Positions 62,637-64,000 of a DNA stretch of 64,000 bases are shown here, piece by piece. The notes below the pieces were generated by a model that saw only the letters and a list, made by a program, of their open reading frames with translations, did not search any database and was not told the DNA's origin. The position numbers and the translations under genes were made by a program. Position 1 is the stretch's first letter, and every line of letters starts with the position of its first letter. The DNA comes from Saprospiraceae bacterium (GTDB lineage Bacteria > Bacteroidota > Bacteroidia > Chitinophagales > Saprospiraceae), in NCBI GenBank assembly GCA_019638385.1, contig JAHBTW010000014.1:1-64000 (forward strand). Direction: 5' to 3'.

Positions 62637-63083
62637 ATGGGCACCTTTACCCAAATTCTCTATCAAATCGTTTACAGCACGAAAAGTCGAAAACCTGTCT
62701 TGCATAAAGACAACAGACCAGAGTTGTTCAAGTATATCTGGGGTGTTCTGAAAAACAAAAAGTGCCATCTTTACCGCATAGGCGGTGTAGAAGACCATAT
62801 TCATATTGTAACACATATCCACCCCATGATAGCATTGGCTCCTTTGGTCAAAGACATAAAAGTTTCCAGCACGGAGTATATCAAATCTCAGGGTCTATTT
62901 CCTGATTTTGATGGATGGCAGGTGGGATATTCTGCTTTTACCTACGCCTATAAGGCTAAGGACAACCTCATCGAATATGTAAAAAATCAAGAAGAGCACC
63001 ATAAATCTCTGACGTTTGTGGAGGAATTGAAATCCCTACTCCGGGAACATGGAATTGAGTTTGATGAAAAGCATCTCGACTAA
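62637..63083 (+). CDS. Y1/HUH transposase, RAYT-like (IS200 family)
   Basis: A 148-aa single-domain Y1 transposase. The metal-binding HUH motif is EDHIHIVTHI (His-Ile-His), and the catalytic Tyr is in NLIEYVKNQEEHH, with the family's WQVGYSAFTYAYK segment before it. Start ATG at 62637. No IS200-type subterminal hairpins with a tnpB are seen. Instead it is flanked on both sides by REP-like palindromes with shared flanks, which is the hallmark of REP-associated tyrosine transposases. These nick and copy palindromic repeats around the chromosome. The reading frame is intact. The REP family here differs from the CGACCTC palindromes at 21.9 kb, so this enzyme need not serve those. Confidence 0.9.
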   Translation: MGTFTQILYQIVYSTKSRKPVLHKDNRPELFKYIWGVLKNKKCHLYRIGGVEDHIHIVTHIHPMIALAPLVKDIKVSSTEYIKSQGLFPDFDGWQVGYSAFTYAYKAKDNLIEYVKNQEEHHKSLTFVEELKSLLREHGIEFDEKHLD

Positions 63084-63105
63084 AGATGTTTAATTTGCTG
63101 ACATT

Positions 63106-63203
63106 CAACCCCTTTAGGGTTGCCTTCCTTCCGTATTCACTACCCCGCGTTCCGACATGCGTCGGACGCGGGGCTATTCATATTGAACTGCCGTTGGCAG
63201 TTC
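63106..63203. repeat. Three REP-like palindromes downstream of the transposase
   Basis: CAACCCCTTTAGGGTTG (63106-63122), CCCCGCG paired with CGCGGGG (63143-63173) and GAACTGCCGTTGGCAGTTC (63185-63203). The spacer CTATTCATATT is the inverse of GAATACGAATAG on the left. The gap 63084-63437 has no other gene. Confidence 0.85.
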
Positions 63204-63294
63204 TCCCTGACGGTGCGGCCGGGTGTCACTAAATTGATAGGGTTTCTTGGAAGCAATCACATTTTGAATCACGCCGCCCAGTTCTTGTCAGGAC

Positions 63295-63349
63295 TAAAAA
63301 TGGTGGGAACCAAACCTCCTCCAAGTAGGCAATATGAAACAGCCTAGAT
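63295..63349 (-). repeat. Right terminal inverted repeat of the RAYT cassette
   Basis: Inverted partner of 62302-62356: TAAAAATGGTGGGAA (63295-63309) and ATATGAAACAGCCTAGAT (63332-63349) are exact matches. Confidence 0.75.
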
Positions 63350-63437
63350 GGAATCTCGCGCCAGCAGGAGCAAAAGGGATTGACCTTCCGATTCGCGCAA
63401 ATTCCTATCTTTGGCCGCTCAATAAAATGTTTCCGCC

Positions 63438-64000
63438 TTGGCCAGAAAAAGCGCTTCCGCACCCGCTACCGACAGCAACGTCACGCCGTTGATGCAACAG
63501 TATTTTCAGATGAAAAGCAAATACCCGGATGCCATCATGCTGTTCCGGGTGGGCGATTTTTATGAAACCTTCGGGGAGGATGCGGTAAAAACCTCGCAGG
63601 CGCTCGGCATCGTACTCACCAAGCGCAACAACGGCGGCGCGGACATCGAACTGGCCGGATTTCCTTACCACGCTATGGATTTGTACCTGCCGCGACTCGT
63701 GCGCGCCGGGCATCGGGTGGCTATATGCGAGCAATTGGAAAAGCCCAGTCCGCAGAAAAAAATCGTGAAGCGCGGCGTGACGGAAGTGGTGACGCCCGGC
63801 CTCGCGGTGGACGACAAACTGCTCGATCACAAAACCAATAACTACCTCGCTTCTTTGGCTTTCGGCAAACGGGAAGAGGTGGGCATGGCTTTTTTAGACA
63901 TCTCCACCGGCGAGTTTCTCGTATGCGAGGGCGATATGGCTTACGCCGACAAGCTGTTGCAAAGCCTCAGTCCCTCGGAGGTTTTATTCGGCAAAGACCG
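63438..64000 (+). CDS. mutS: DNA mismatch repair protein MutS, N-terminal part (runs off window)
   Basis: About 187 residues of MutS are present; the gene continues past 64000. MQQYFQMKSKYPDAIMLFR and VGDFYETFGEDAVKTSQALG are the mismatch-recognition domain with the Phe-x-Glu motif (FYE) that wedges the mismatch, and LTKRNNGG, ELAGFPYHAMDLYLPRLVRA, RVAICEQLEKP, VTEVVTPG and FLDISTGEF continue the family pattern. The first ATG is at 63492, but the preceding in-frame TPL completes the conserved TPLM(Q)QY motif, so translation probably starts at the TTG at 63438 (M-ARKSASAP...TPLMQQY). An in-frame stop lies 18 bp before that TTG. It recognises base mismatches and loops. Confidence 0.93.
   Translation, partial: MARKSASAPATDSNVTPLMQQYFQMKSKYPDAIMLFRVGDFYETFGEDAVKTSQALGIVLTKRNNGGADIELAGFPYHAMDLYLPRLVRAGHRVAICEQLEKPSPQKKIVKRGVTEVVTPGLAVDDKLLDHKTNNYLASLAFGKREEVGMAFLDISTGEFLVCEGDMAYADKLLQSLSPSEVLFGKD

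Larger units (their letters stand above)
62302..63349 (+). mobile_element. RAYT-like cassette bounded by imperfect inverted repeats (1048 bp)
   Basis: A Y1-type transposase gene sits between two sets of REP-like palindromes, and the whole is enclosed by 55-bp imperfect terminal inverted repeats (62302-62356 and 63295-63349). Such terminal repeats are not expected for IS200/IS605 or RAYT genes, so the outer repeats may be a different intergenic repeat family into which the unit was captured. Confidence 0.55.

Overview
The window looks like chromosomal DNA of a Bacteroidetes bacterium, most likely from the Saprospiraceae/Lewinella side of the phylum. The signs are several type IX secretion (T9SS) C-terminal sorting domains, TAnnTTTG promoter boxes with very short leaders and no Shine-Dalgarno sequence, a hybrid two-component sensor, a DUF1501/DUF1800 pair, and a giant adhesin made of SprB-type repeats. 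Housekeeping markers are lepA, ppc, mazG and the 5' part of mutS. No tRNA, rRNA or CRISPR array was found.

Layout. 0.1-4.1 kb (minus strand) is a peptide-export locus. It holds a C39-peptidase ABC exporter broken by a nonsense codon and a degraded linker, a short HTH regulator whose own C-terminus carries a double-glycine motif, a 71-aa double-glycine peptide, and a lipoprotein-sized hypothetical. 4.2-8.5 kb holds a secreted SASA-type esterase with an SdrD-B-like module and a T9SS tail, a DUF2071 gene, and a doxX gene split by a complete IS66 element (8729-11116, 8-bp target duplication). 11.4-15.3 kb holds ppc, a membrane protein and a GNAT acetyltransferase. 15.5-20.1 kb is a 1545-aa secreted protein with Cys-bounded repeats, dockerin-like and cohesin-like parts and a T9SS tail. 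20.3-31.4 kb is mostly housekeeping: a helical-repeat protein, a small membrane protein, lepA, an MBL hydrolase, DUF1501/DUF1800, a membrane-anchored unknown, an NqrM-like small protein, mazG and a bifunctional nuclease.

31.6-61.5 kb is a surface block on the plus strand. It contains a 1321-aa hybrid sensor/AraC regulator, a CsgG-domain protein, then an apparent four-gene operon: an outer-membrane beta-barrel, a 2087-aa exoprotein, a 789-aa fibronectin-III protein and a 4469-aa SprB-repeat adhesin ending in a T9SS tail and a strong terminator. 61.7-64 kb has a frameshifted DUF433 antitoxin-like gene, a Y1/HUH (RAYT-like) transposase enclosed by covarying REP palindromes and imperfect terminal inverted repeats, and the start of mutS.

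The most unusual signals are the HTH regulator with a built-in ELxxIxGG peptide beside a decaying C39 exporter, a signal peptide apparently built from an intergenic heptanucleotide repeat (45.6-45.74 kb), and the RAYT cassette with stem-covarying palindromes. Functional links between neighbours are inferred from gene order and families only.
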